A stretch of DNA of 64,000 nt from Moheibacter stercoris (GTDB lineage: Bacteria; Bacteroidota; Bacteroidia; Flavobacteriales; Weeksellaceae), in the NCBI RefSeq assembly GCF_040545805.1, contig NZ_JBEPMO010000001.1, forward strand, positions 372,001 through 436,000, in the 5' to 3' direction. The notes under the pieces are model-generated. The model did no database searches. It saw nothing but the letters and a program-made list of their open reading frames with translations, and was not told the DNA's origin. The translations under genes and the position numbers were made by a program. Positions 35,238 through 43,968 of the stretch are shown here, in pieces (the stretch's first letter is position 1; each line of letters starts with the position of its first letter).

Positions 35238-38200
35238 ATGTTCCTGATTTATGATACGGAAACCACAGGTTTACCTAAAAATTATAATGCACCTCCAACC
35301 GATACCGACAACTGGCCACGTATGGTTCAGATTGCTTGGCAATTGCATGATAAAGAAGGAAAATTAATCGAAAACAAAAACTTTATTGTACAGCCAGACG
35401 GATACGATATTCCGTTCAATGCTGTACAAATTCACGGGATTACGACCGAAAAAGCCATGCAAGAAGGTCTTCCTCTTGTTGAAGTGGTGGAAGAATTTCG
35501 CAAAGTTGTCGCAAAAGCCAAAGTTTTAGGAGGTCATAACCTAAGTTTTGACCAAGGAATTGTGGGGGCAGAATTTGTTCGTTTGGGATTGGACTACCAA
35601 GAAATCGATTTGCCGATTGCAGATACCATGGAACTTTCCACGGAATTCTGTGCTATTCCTGGCGGACGTGGAGGAAGGTTCAAATCTCCCAAATTAGAAG
35701 AACTTCATGAAGTTTTATTTGGATACAAATTCGAAGAAGCACACAATGCCTCTGCCGACGTAAATGCGACCGCGCGTTCCTTTATGGAATTGTTGCGATT
35801 GGGCGTTTTCACTAAGGAACATGTTTCTCTTACTGAGGAGGAATATACCCGATTCCGCGAAATCAATATAACGCCTTTTGAGCCGTTTGATATCCAAATC
35901 GATCCACAAGTTCAAGCGTATAAAGAAAAGAAATCAGACGAAGCAGGCTTAAATGAACAAGCGAAATCCACGACAGATGCTCCTTATTTTCATTTTCACA
36001 ACCATACTTCATTTTCAATTTTAACTGCCACAACATCCATTGATGCTTTGGTGCAAAAGGCTATTGATGAGAAAATGCCGGCTGTGGGAATTACGGATAT
36101 GGGAAATTTAATGGGTGCTTTTAAGTTTACTTCAGCGGTTAAAAGAGCCAATTCAAGTTTAGAAACACCCATCATTCCAATTGTCGGATGTGAATTGTAT
36201 GTTTCAGAAAATTATACCCAAACAAAATTCACCAAAGACAATCCAGATCGACGTTTTACCCAATTATTGTTGGCCAAAAACAAAGCAGGATTTAAAAATT
36301 TATCCAAAATTTCCTCTTGCGGATTTGTGGAAGGTTATTATGCTGGATATCCGCGTGTTGGGAAAAATGTAATCGAAGAATTCAAAGAAAATTTAATTGC
36401 GACGACGGGTAGTTTGACAGGTGAAATTCCCAATTTAATTCTTAACGTTGGGGAAGCCCAAGCAGAAGATGCATTTGTCTGGTGGCATAATTTGTTTGGA
36501 GAGGATTTTTATGTGGAGTTGATTCGTCATGGATTGCAAGAAGAAGAGCATGTGAACCAAGTTTTGCTTCGCTTTGCACAAAAGTATGGCGTGAAAGTTC
36601 TCGCTCAAAACAATACATTTTACATCAATCAATCCAACGCCGAAGCACATGATATTTTGTTGTGTGTACGTGATGGAGAGAAAAAAGATACGCCAATAGG
36701 ACGCGGAAGAGGAACTCGTTTTGGTTTTCCGAACGATGAATTCTATTTCAAATCGCAAGATCAAATGCGTTCCTTGTTTCACGATATTCCAGAAGCAATT
36801 GAAAACTTATCGGAATTCTTGACCAAATTCGAACCTTATGATTTAGCAAGTGATGTTTTACTTCCGAAATTCGATATTCCAGAAGAATTCAAACATCCAG
36901 AGGATGAGGTTGACAACGGAACAAGAGGAGAAATGGCGTATTTGCGTCACATTACCTACGAAGGTGCCAGAAAACGATACGATGAAATCACCGATGATAT
37001 CAAAGAACGTTTGGATTTTGAATTGGATACGATTGAACGTACGGGTTATCCTGGGTACTTCTTGATTGTACAAGATTTTACCTCGCAGGCGAGAAAAATG
37101 GGTGTTTCGGTTGGTCCAGGTCGTGGATCGGCAGCAGGTTCTGCAGTTGCCTATTGCATCGGAATTACAAACGTTGACCCAATTAAGTACAACCTCCTTT
37201 TTGAGCGTTTCTTAAATCCAGATCGTGTCTCACTTCCCGATATTGATATTGACTTTGATGACCGAGGACGTGATAAAATTATTCAATGGGTTGTGGACAA
37301 ATACGGAAAAAATCAAGTAGCGCAAATTATTACCTATGGAACGATGGCTGGGAAATCTGCCATTCGCGATACGGGTCGAGTATTGGATTTGCCACTTCCA
37401 GATACAGATAGAATTGCCAAAAAGACGCATCTTAAATTGAACAAATTGTTCAATATGGATGAGAAAACCTTGAAATCGGCTTTGGGTTCAGATGAATTTG
37501 TCGATTCCATGGATCTGAAACGAATTGTAGAACAAGACAATTTAGAAGGAAAAACACTTCAACAAGCAACTGTCATTGAAGGTTCGCTTCGAAATACCGG
37601 AATTCATGCCTGTGGAGTGATCATTACACCAAAAGACATCAAAGAATTGGTGCCAGTTGCCGTAGCAAAAGATGCGGAATTATTGATTACGCAGTTCGAC
37701 AACTCGGTGGTAGAAAGTGCGGGATTGCTAAAGATGGACTTCTTGGGACTTCGAACGTTGACCATCATCAACGATGCCATTGACTTAATTGAACAAAACC
37801 ATGGAATTCGCATCAATCCAGACGAAATTCCATTAGACGATAAAAAAACCTACGAATTATTTCAACGAGCGGAAACAGTAGCGATTTTCCAATATGAATC
37901 GCCTGGGATGCAAAAGCATATGCGTGCCTTGAAACCCGATAAGTTCGATGACTTAATCGCCATGAACGCCTTGTATCGTCCAGGTCCATTGCAGTATATC
38001 CCAAATTTCATCGCGCGTAAACATGGAGAAGAGGAAATTGTCTATGACTTGCCTGACATGGAAGAGCATTTGGCGGAAACCTATGGGATTACCGTTTACC
38101 AAGAACAGGTGATGTTGCTTTCGCAGAAATTGGCTGATTTTACCAAAGGTGAAGCCGACGTTTTGCGTAAAGCGATGGGGAAAAAGCAACGTGACGTTCT

Positions 38201-39566
38201 AGATAAAATGAAACCGAAATTTTTGGAAGGAGGAGAGAAGAACAACCATCCGAAAAAGAATTTGGAAAAGATTTGGAATGACTGGGAAGCCTTTGCTGAA
38301 TACGCGTTCAACAAATCACACTCTACTTGTTATGCCTTGATTGGATACCATACAGGATATTTAAAAGCGCATTATCCGGCAGAATTTATGGCGGCTGTAT
38401 TGAGTAACAACATGAGCAACATCAAATCCGTTACTTTCTTCATGGAAGAATGTCGTTCACTTGGTATTCCTGTATTGGGGCCAAATGTCAACGAAAGTTC
38501 CTATGCGTTTTCGGTGAACAAGGAAGGTGCGATTCGATTTGGAATGGGGGCCATCAAGGGAGTGGGTAGTAATGCGGTAGAGTCGATTATCAACGAACGA
38601 AATGAAAATGGAAAATATGAATCCATTTTTGATTTTGTCCAACGAATTGATTTGCGTCAAGCCAACAAAAAAACAATTGAAAACCTGGCGATGGCTGGTG
38701 CTTTTGATGATTTTGAAGTGCACCGAGCGCAATTTATGTACGAGGAAGACGGAAGCACGAATTTGGAGAAATTAATCCGATACGGTGCAGCTTTCCAAGA
38801 TTCCAAAAATAGTGCGCAAGGTTCTTTGTTTGGAGATTTTGCCGAGGAAATTGAAATCCATAAACCGCATTTGCCTAACTGTCAACCTTGGAGTTCGATT
38901 CAATTATTGAACAGAGAAAAAGATGTCGTAGGAATTTATATTTCCTCGCATCCGTTGGATGATTATTTGGACGAATTGAATTTCTATCAGAATACCACAC
39001 TTCGTCAGTTAAAGGAAAATCAAGAAAAATTAATCGGTAGAGAAGTTTCCGTTGCGGGAATCATAACCGACGCCCAACATAAAGTTTCCAGTAAAGATGG
39101 ACGAGAATTCGGCATCATTGTTTTGGAGGATTATGACGATCAATATGAATTCATGTTGTTTGGCGAAGATTACTTGAAATTCAAACATTTCCTTCAACCC
39201 AATATGATGGTTGGAGCGAAAATTATGGTTTCGGAACGTGTTTTCAAAGACAAAGAAGGAAAAGTAACCGGTAGAAGGATGTTTGTCAACATTACTCGAA
39301 TGCAATTATTAAGTGAAATTCTGGAAGGAATTGCCAAAAAAGTAATTGTAACGGTCGACGTAAATGATTTGACACAAGAAATTTATGAAGCATTGGTGAA
39401 GGTATTTGACAACCACAAAGGTGATAAAAATGTATTGTTTGTGATGAATGATATGAAAAACAAGGTTCAGATAAAAGCGCCTGCCAGTCATGCAAAAGTA
39501 GATATCACCAAAGATATGTTAGCGGAATTAAGAGCCATACCCAATTTGCAAGTTGCTTTGAATTAG
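35238..39566 (+). CDS. dnaE: DNA polymerase III alpha subunit with N-terminal exonuclease domain
   Basis: The replicative polymerase, 1442 residues, longer than E. coli DnaE (1160). Residues about 1-185 are a DnaQ-like 3'-5' exonuclease with Exo I DTETTG, Exo II HNLSFD and an Exo III-like HNASADVNAT, so proofreading may be built into the same chain. A PHP domain follows from about 250 (FHNHTSFSIL); its second motif reads GITDMGN in place of the usual TDHGN, so PHP metal binding is probably incomplete. The polymerase core has GPGRGSAAGSAVAYC (about 623) and the catalytic-Asp segment PDIDIDFDDRG (about 665). An OB fold occurs near 1267 (VSVAGIITDAQHKV). Monocistronic. Confidence 0.96.
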   Translation: MFLIYDTETTGLPKNYNAPPTDTDNWPRMVQIAWQLHDKEGKLIENKNFIVQPDGYDIPFNAVQIHGITTEKAMQEGLPLVEVVEEFRKVVAKAKVLGGHNLSFDQGIVGAEFVRLGLDYQEIDLPIADTMELSTEFCAIPGGRGGRFKSPKLEELHEVLFGYKFEEAHNASADVNATARSFMELLRLGVFTKEHVSLTEEEYTRFREINITPFEPFDIQIDPQVQAYKEKKSDEAGLNEQAKSTTDAPYFHFHNHTSFSILTATTSIDALVQKAIDEKMPAVGITDMGNLMGAFKFTSAVKRANSSLETPIIPIVGCELYVSENYTQTKFTKDNPDRRFTQLLLAKNKAGFKNLSKISSCGFVEGYYAGYPRVGKNVIEEFKENLIATTGSLTGEIPNLILNVGEAQAEDAFVWWHNLFGEDFYVELIRHGLQEEEHVNQVLLRFAQKYGVKVLAQNNTFYINQSNAEAHDILLCVRDGEKKDTPIGRGRGTRFGFPNDEFYFKSQDQMRSLFHDIPEAIENLSEFLTKFEPYDLASDVLLPKFDIPEEFKHPEDEVDNGTRGEMAYLRHITYEGARKRYDEITDDIKERLDFELDTIERTGYPGYFLIVQDFTSQARKMGVSVGPGRGSAAGSAVAYCIGITNVDPIKYNLLFERFLNPDRVSLPDIDIDFDDRGRDKIIQWVVDKYGKNQVAQIITYGTMAGKSAIRDTGRVLDLPLPDTDRIAKKTHLKLNKLFNMDEKTLKSALGSDEFVDSMDLKRIVEQDNLEGKTLQQATVIEGSLRNTGIHACGVIITPKDIKELVPVAVAKDAELLITQFDNSVVESAGLLKMDFLGLRTLTIINDAIDLIEQNHGIRINPDEIPLDDKKTYELFQRAETVAIFQYESPGMQKHMRALKPDKFDDLIAMNALYRPGPLQYIPNFIARKHGEEEIVYDLPDMEEHLAETYGITVYQEQVMLLSQKLADFTKGEADVLRKAMGKKQRDVLDKMKPKFLEGGEKNNHPKKNLEKIWNDWEAFAEYAFNKSHSTCYALIGYHTGYLKAHYPAEFMAAVLSNNMSNIKSVTFFMEECRSLGIPVLGPNVNESSYAFSVNKEGAIRFGMGAIKGVGSNAVESIINERNENGKYESIFDFVQRIDLRQANKKTIENLAMAGAFDDFEVHRAQFMYEEDGSTNLEKLIRYGAAFQDSKNSAQGSLFGDFAEEIEIHKPHLPNCQPWSSIQLLNREKDVVGIYISSHPLDDYLDELNFYQNTTLRQLKENQEKLIGREVSVAGIITDAQHKVSSKDGREFGIIVLEDYDDQYEFMLFGEDYLKFKHFLQPNMMVGAKIMVSERVFKDKEGKVTGRRMFVNITRMQLLSEILEGIAKKVIVTVDVNDLTQEIYEALVKVFDNHKGDKNVLFVMNDMKNKVQIKAPASHAKVDITKDMLAELRAIPNLQVALN

Positions 39567-39635
39567 AATAGGTGAATTAACTTCGTAGAACAAAGTATTT
39601 TATAGGTGAATTGATTTTTCCTATGGAATAACAGA

Positions 39636-39664
39636 TTGAATTCAATATTTTTATCCTAATTTTG
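39636..39664 (+). promoter_or_regulatory. Promoter of trxA
   Basis: TTG (39636-39638), 18-nt spacer, TAATTTTG (39657-39664): full Bacteroidota consensus about 31 bases before the ATG at 39696. Confidence 0.68.
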
Positions 39665-39695
39665 AGATTATAATAAAACATTAAATAACTGACAA

Positions 39696-40016
39696 ATGGC
39701 ACTAGAAGTAACAGATACATCGTTTGCAAAAGACGTTTTAGAATCAGGGAAACCAGCAATGGTTGACTTTTGGGCTACATGGTGCGGACCATGTAGAATG
39801 GTAGCTCCTATCGTTGAGGAGTTAGGACAAGAATTTGAAGGACAAGCTGTCGTTGCAAAAGTAGACGTAGATAACAATCAACAAATCGCAGCTGAATACG
39901 GAATCCGTAACATTCCTACCATCTTATTTTTCAAAGATGGTCAAGTTGTGGACAAAGTAGTAGGAGTTGTTCCGAAAGCACAATTAGAACAAAAATTAAA
40001 AGCGATTATGAACTAA
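39696..40016 (+). CDS. trxA: Thioredoxin
   Basis: A 106-residue thioredoxin, a cytoplasmic disulfide reductase. The active site WATWCGPCRM and the cis-proline segment IRNIPTILFFKDGQ are intact. There is no signal peptide, so it is the cytoplasmic form. It begins 129 bases after dnaE and has its own promoter and a terminator at 40040-40066, so it is monocistronic. Confidence 0.97.
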   Translation: MALEVTDTSFAKDVLESGKPAMVDFWATWCGPCRMVAPIVEELGQEFEGQAVVAKVDVDNNQQIAAEYGIRNIPTILFFKDGQVVDKVVGVVPKAQLEQKLKAIMN

Positions 40017-40039
40017 GATTCATTCGCTACAAAATAAAG

Positions 40040-40066
40040 CCCAATCCGAAACGATTGGGTTTTTTT
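40040..40066 (+). terminator. Terminator of trxA
   Basis: CCCAATC pairs with GATTGGG and is followed by T7. Confidence 0.82.
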
Positions 40067-40127
40067 ATTGCTAAAAATGAAAAAAGCTTAGTAGTTTTGA
40101 TGTCTATCCATTTTATAAAAAAAACAG

Positions 40128-40505
40128 TTGACTAAAGCATTTAAATATTGTTTTTTATTTATGCTTTTAGCTTGTCAAAAACCTAGTTATTTTGATGAGA
40201 ATAAATCACATTTGAAATACCATTCCGTTGATTTCACTGTTACTAAAATTGATACCATTTCTTGGGGATTTTTAATTGAAGGTTTTACGGGTGAATTAGA
40301 CTCTGTTCTTATTGTTAGTCCCAACTTAAATAAGGAGAAAAATTGTAAAAAACACGTCCAAGTTGGAGATATATATCCATTGAAATTGCAGTTTGAATCC
40401 TATTATGGTGAAATAGATGGCTTTTCGTTTGATGGCGTCGAATATTCAACGAATTATGCAGTCTCCTATAACAATAAGAATTTGGATGGTTTGTGTTTTA
40501 GATAA
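40128..40505 (+). CDS. Small uncharacterised lipoprotein (TTG start)
   Basis: About 125 residues, not recognised. The TTG at 40128 gives a complete lipoprotein signal (MTKAFKYCFLFMLLAC, Cys16); the first in-frame ATG, at 40161, would destroy it, so TTG is preferred. The mature part is short and predicted beta (FTVTKIDTISWGFLIEGFTG, then VGDIYPLKLQF), ending NKNLDGLCFR. No homologous family is evident. It lies directly before the 96-bp tandem repeat array. Codon use is more AT-rich than its neighbours, which may indicate a recent arrival. Confidence 0.55.
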   Translation: MTKAFKYCFLFMLLACQKPSYFDENKSHLKYHSVDFTVTKIDTISWGFLIEGFTGELDSVLIVSPNLNKEKNCKKHVQVGDIYPLKLQFESYYGEIDGFSFDGVEYSTNYAVSYNNKNLDGLCFR

Positions 40506-40511
40506 GGTGAA

Positions 40512-40884
40512 ATTTTTCTTACCCCGACCCTAAAGGGAGAAAAATTTTATGTTCTAATTACCAAATCACACCCTTTAGGACAGGGGATAAGATTTGGTTT
40601 TTTTGTGATTTTCTTTACTCCGACCCTAAAGGGTGGAAAATTTTCATCACCTATTTCCAAATCACTCCTTTTAGGGCAGTGGGAAAAGATTTGTTTTTTT
40701 TGATTTTTCTTACCCCGACCCTAAAGGGAGAAAAAGTTTTTATGTACTAATTTCCAAATCACTCCCATTAGGACAGGAGAAAAGATTTGGTTTTTTTGAT
40801 TTTTCTTACCCCGACCCTAAAGGGAGAAAAATTTTATGTTCTAATTACTAAATCCCACCCATTAGGACAGGAGAAAAGATTTGG
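40512..40884. repeat. Tandem array of four ~96-bp hairpin units
   Basis: Four near-identical units: the string CGACCCTAAAGGG starts at 40525, 40621, 40716 and 40812 (periods 96, 95, 96). Each unit holds CTTACCCCGACCCTAAAGGG and, about 50 bases later, an inverted partner CCCTTTAGGACAGGGG-like arm, framed by CCAAATC and GATTTGG. Each unit can thus fold into a long hairpin. No gene lies in 40506-40941. Confidence 0.85.
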
Positions 40885-40885
40885 A

Positions 40886-40918
40886 AACAAAAAAACCGCC
40901 CTTTTGCAAGAGCGGTTT
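40886..40918 (-). terminator. Terminator of rpsA
   Basis: Minus strand: AAACCGC pairs with GCGGTTT, followed by a T-run. Located just beyond the rpsA stop. Confidence 0.78.
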
Positions 40919-40941
40919 GGGTTATTCAGTAAACGTCAGAA

Positions 40942-42753
40942 TTAGTTTCCTCCTTCTTCCATTTTCTTTTTCAATTCAGCTAACTCATCGATATCTCCCA
41001 AAGTAGAAGTTTCGATTGTTTGGCTTTCCATTGCTTTTTTCGCTTGTTTTTCTTCCTCTTCACGGAAAGTAGCCGTGTGAGAAACAACAACGCGACGGAA
41101 TTCTTTGTTGAATTCGATTACTACGAATTCCAAAGCATCACCTTTTTTCACGCGAGAACCATCTTCTTTCTCCAAAGTTCTTGATGGAGCGAAAGCTTCA
41201 ACATCAGCATCTTCGAATTGGATAGTAGCTCCTTTGTCGAAAACGTCTACTGCAGTTCCAGTGTGACGAGTTCCAACAGCATATTTAGACTCATATTTAT
41301 CCCAAGGATTTTCAGTCAATTGTTTGTGACCTAATGACAAACGACGAGCGTCAACATCCAATTCCAATACAACAACGTCTAATACGTCATCAACATTGGT
41401 GAATTCAGATGGATGTTTGATTTTTTTCGTCCAAGACAAGTCAGAGATATAGATCAATCCGTCAACACCTTCTTCCAATTCTACGAATACACCGAAGTTA
41501 GTGAAGTTACGAACTTTTCCTTTGTGTTCTGAACCTACAGGATATTTAGTCGTGATGTCAGTCCATGGATCTGGAGTTAATTGTTTGATACCCAAAGACA
41601 TTTTACGCTCATCGCGGTCTAATGTTAAAATAACAGCTTCAACTTCGTCACCAACTTTTACGAAATCTTGAGCAGAACGTAAGTGAGTAGACCAAGACAT
41701 TTCAGAAACGTGGATCAAACCTTCTACACCTGGAGCAACTTCAACAAATGCACCGTAGTCAGCCAAAACAACCACTTTACCTTTCACTTTGTCACCAACT
41801 TGTAAGTTAGAATCTAAAGCTTCCCATGGGTGTTTTTCCAATTGTTTGATACCCAATTGGATTCTTGTTTTGTCTTCGTCGAAATCTAAGATAACAACGT
41901 TGATTTTTTGACCATCTTCCAATATTTCAGATGGGTGGTTGATTCTTGACCAAGATAAGTCAGTGATGTGGATCAATCCATCAACACCTCCTAAGTCAAC
42001 GAATACACCGTAAGAAGTGATGTTTTTAACTTCCCCTTCCAATACTTGCCCTTTCTCTAATTGAGCAACGATTTCTTTTTTCTGTTCTTCGATGTCAGCC
42101 TCGATCAATGCTTTGTGAGAAACGACAACGTTTTTGAATTCTGGATTAATTTTAACCACTTTGAATTCCATAGTTTTACCAACATATTGTTCGTAATCGC
42201 GGATTGGTTTCACGTCGATTTGAGAACCTGGTAAGAACGCTTCGATTCCGAAAACGTCTACAATCATACCACCTTTTGTACGTGCTTTGATGTAACCGTT
42301 TACGATTTCTTGCGTATCGTGTGCTTTGTTAACAGCATCCCAAGCGTTCAATGTTCTTGCTTTTCTGTGAGAAAGAACCAATTGACCGTTTTTATCTTCA
42401 CGTGTATCAACCATCACCTCAACTTCGTCTCCTACAGTTAAGTTCGGGTTGTAACGGAATTCGTTCAATGAGATAACCCCTTCAGACTTGAAGTTAATGT
42501 CAACGATTGCTTCTTTGTCAGTTAAACGAACTACTTTTCCTTTGAAAACAGCATTTTCGTCTAAGCTATCCAACGTTTCGTCGTACATTTTCTCTAACTG
42601 AGCTTTTTCTTTACGATCTTCTTCGTTTAAACCAGATTCGTAAGATTCCCAGTCAAAATCTTCAGTTGAAATGTTTGCGTTTGATTGAGTGTCAGCTTTT
42701 CCCAAGTCCAATACTTGATCTTCTAACTCTTCGTGTTTTGTGTCTTTAGACAT
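40942..42753 (-). CDS. rpsA: 30S ribosomal protein S1
   Basis: An RNA-binding ribosomal protein needed to load mRNAs onto the 30S subunit, especially relevant in a group that rarely uses Shine-Dalgarno sites. 603 residues. An acidic N-terminal extension (about 1-60) precedes six S1 (OB-fold) domains, seen as repeated patterns: GKVVRLTDKEAIVDINFKSE, GYIKARTKGGMIVDVFGIEA, GEVKNITSYGVFVDLGGVDG, GKVVVLADYGAFVEVAPGVEG, GKVRNFTNFGVFVELEEGVDG and GTAVDVFDKGATIQFEDADVE. The ATG at 42753 is chosen over 42789. A TACCTTTG -7 box on the minus strand is at 42870-42877. Confidence 0.96.
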   Translation of the reverse strand: MSKDTKHEELEDQVLDLGKADTQSNANISTEDFDWESYESGLNEEDRKEKAQLEKMYDETLDSLDENAVFKGKVVRLTDKEAIVDINFKSEGVISLNEFRYNPNLTVGDEVEVMVDTREDKNGQLVLSHRKARTLNAWDAVNKAHDTQEIVNGYIKARTKGGMIVDVFGIEAFLPGSQIDVKPIRDYEQYVGKTMEFKVVKINPEFKNVVVSHKALIEADIEEQKKEIVAQLEKGQVLEGEVKNITSYGVFVDLGGVDGLIHITDLSWSRINHPSEILEDGQKINVVILDFDEDKTRIQLGIKQLEKHPWEALDSNLQVGDKVKGKVVVLADYGAFVEVAPGVEGLIHVSEMSWSTHLRSAQDFVKVGDEVEAVILTLDRDERKMSLGIKQLTPDPWTDITTKYPVGSEHKGKVRNFTNFGVFVELEEGVDGLIYISDLSWTKKIKHPSEFTNVDDVLDVVVLELDVDARRLSLGHKQLTENPWDKYESKYAVGTRHTGTAVDVFDKGATIQFEDADVEAFAPSRTLEKEDGSRVKKGDALEFVVIEFNKEFRRVVVSHTATFREEEEKQAKKAMESQTIETSTLGDIDELAELKKKMEEGGN

Positions 42754-42869
42754 AATGATAATCCTTGTATCCCAAAATGAACCAGTCAAAATAAAGCGGA
42801 AACGGGGTTTTGAGAGTGGTTAAACTTTTGTTTTTCAATACTTTGTTTCTAAATCCGCCAAAGTGGGTG

Positions 42870-42877
42870 CAAAGGTA
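42870..42877 (-). promoter_or_regulatory. -7 box of rpsA (TACCTTTG)
   Basis: Minus-strand TACCTTTG, preceded by GTTTTTTG, about 117 bases before the ATG. This gives a long leader that could carry autoregulation. Confidence 0.5.
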
Positions 42878-42988
42878 CAAAAAACTTCTGATTTCTTGTT
42901 GATAATTTGTTGGAAATCTGTACACTTTGATAAATATTTAAGTTACTATAAAATTCTAAATCAAAAATCCTAAATCTGAAATTGCTAT

Positions 42989-43127
42989 GGGCGTGCCCCC
43001 GTCTCGTTTTATGACGAGACGCGGTCGGGCTTTCTGCGTCAATCTTTTTTGTGTTATGCTGAGTTTGCCTCTCCACCAAAGGAGGATCGAAACACAAAAA
43101 AGGATTTCTGCTACAATCCCTCACGCA
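42989..43127 (+). repeat. Structured dispersed repeat, copy 4
   Basis: Starts GGGCGTGCCCCC and ends ATCCCTCACGCA. Hairpin 1 has a 7-bp stem, CGTCTCG (43000-43006) with CGAGACG (43015-43021), fully different in sequence from the other copies but still paired. Hairpin 2 has arms TCTTTTTTGTGT and ACACAAAAAAGGA with an inner CCTC/GAGG stem. It fills most of the rpsA-GNAT gap. Confidence 0.78.
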
Positions 43128-43229
43128 GATTAAGTTGAAAGTTTAAGGTTTAAAGCAATTCTTGGTTTTTTCCATTTTAATTTTAAAATTTTGAATTTAA
43201 AATAAGAGAGCAATTCATACTTTTATCAA

Positions 43230-43742
43230 ATGATTGAACAGATTGAATTTCGCCAAGCGACACCCGAAGACGCATCTGCCATTTGGGAAATTTTGCAACA
43301 AGCCATTCGTCGTCGAAAAGAAGATGGAAGTACCCAATGGCAAAACGGATATCCCAATGAACAAACTGTCGAATCCGACATCCAACGCGAAATTGCGCAT
43401 GTTGCAACGCTCAATGGAAAAGTTGTGGCTTCAGCAGCATTAGTTTTCAATGACGAGCCAACTTATGATGTGATTGATGGCGCTTGGCTAACTCAAGGTG
43501 ATTTTTTAGTCGTTCACCGAATTGCGGTTTCAGATGAGGTTGCTGGAAAAGGCGTGGCCAAAAAGTTCTTTACCTATTTTGAAGAATTCGCCAAAGAAAA
43601 TCAAGTTTTCAGCATCAAAATCGATACGAATTTTGACAATCTTGCGATGCTCAGCATTCTTGAAAAATGGGGTTATACCTATTGCGGTGAAATCCAAGTT
43701 TCCGACGGCGCAAGGAAAGCATTTGAGAAAGTTCTGAAATGA
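43230..43742 (+). CDS. GNAT family N-acetyltransferase
   Basis: 170 residues with the GNAT fold: IEFRQATPEDASAIWEILQQ at the start, the central strand GDFLVVHRIAVSDEVAGKGVAKKFFTY containing the acetyl-CoA loop (VAGKGVAKK, a variant of Q/RxxGxG/A), and a C-terminal strand YTYCGEIQV. The substrate cannot be told. A degraded second copy of its last ~24 codons plus downstream flank lies at 44887-45006. No clear promoter box precedes the ATG, although TACTTTTA lies close by. Confidence 0.85.
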   Translation: MIEQIEFRQATPEDASAIWEILQQAIRRRKEDGSTQWQNGYPNEQTVESDIQREIAHVATLNGKVVASAALVFNDEPTYDVIDGAWLTQGDFLVVHRIAVSDEVAGKGVAKKFFTYFEEFAKENQVFSIKIDTNFDNLAMLSILEKWGYTYCGEIQVSDGARKAFEKVLK

Positions 43743-43758
43743 GAATGCCATGCTCCTA

Positions 43759-43848
43759 GTCATTGAGAGGCACGAAGCAATCTCACGCAGGCTTTGACCG
43801 CACGTTTGTCATTGCGAGTGGGAGGTACTACTACAAAGCAATCTCACG
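43759..43848. repeat. TCATTGCGAGG-type repeat pair
   Basis: Two adjacent copies of the motif GTCATTGMGAG...GCACGAAGCAATCTCACG (43759-43791 and 43808-43848). Further copies are at 44978-45006 and 45361-45495. It is a common dispersed bacterial repeat of unknown role. Confidence 0.7.
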
Positions 43849-43968
43849 CTCGCATATAAAGAACATATATCATTTCGAGGAAGATCGATAAAGATTCAAG
43901 TATAGAATTTAATAAAGTTCTGTCGAGGTAGTTATTACCAATTAAAATTGTTTAATTAAATTTAAACA

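Noticed and set aside
40512..40884. Possible CRISPR array or iteron origin
   Set aside because: The whole 96-bp unit is repeated, with no unique spacers, no replication gene and no DnaA boxes.
42849..43124. 91-codon minus-strand frame upstream of rpsA
   Set aside because: Lies entirely over structured repeat copy 4 and the rpsA promoter.
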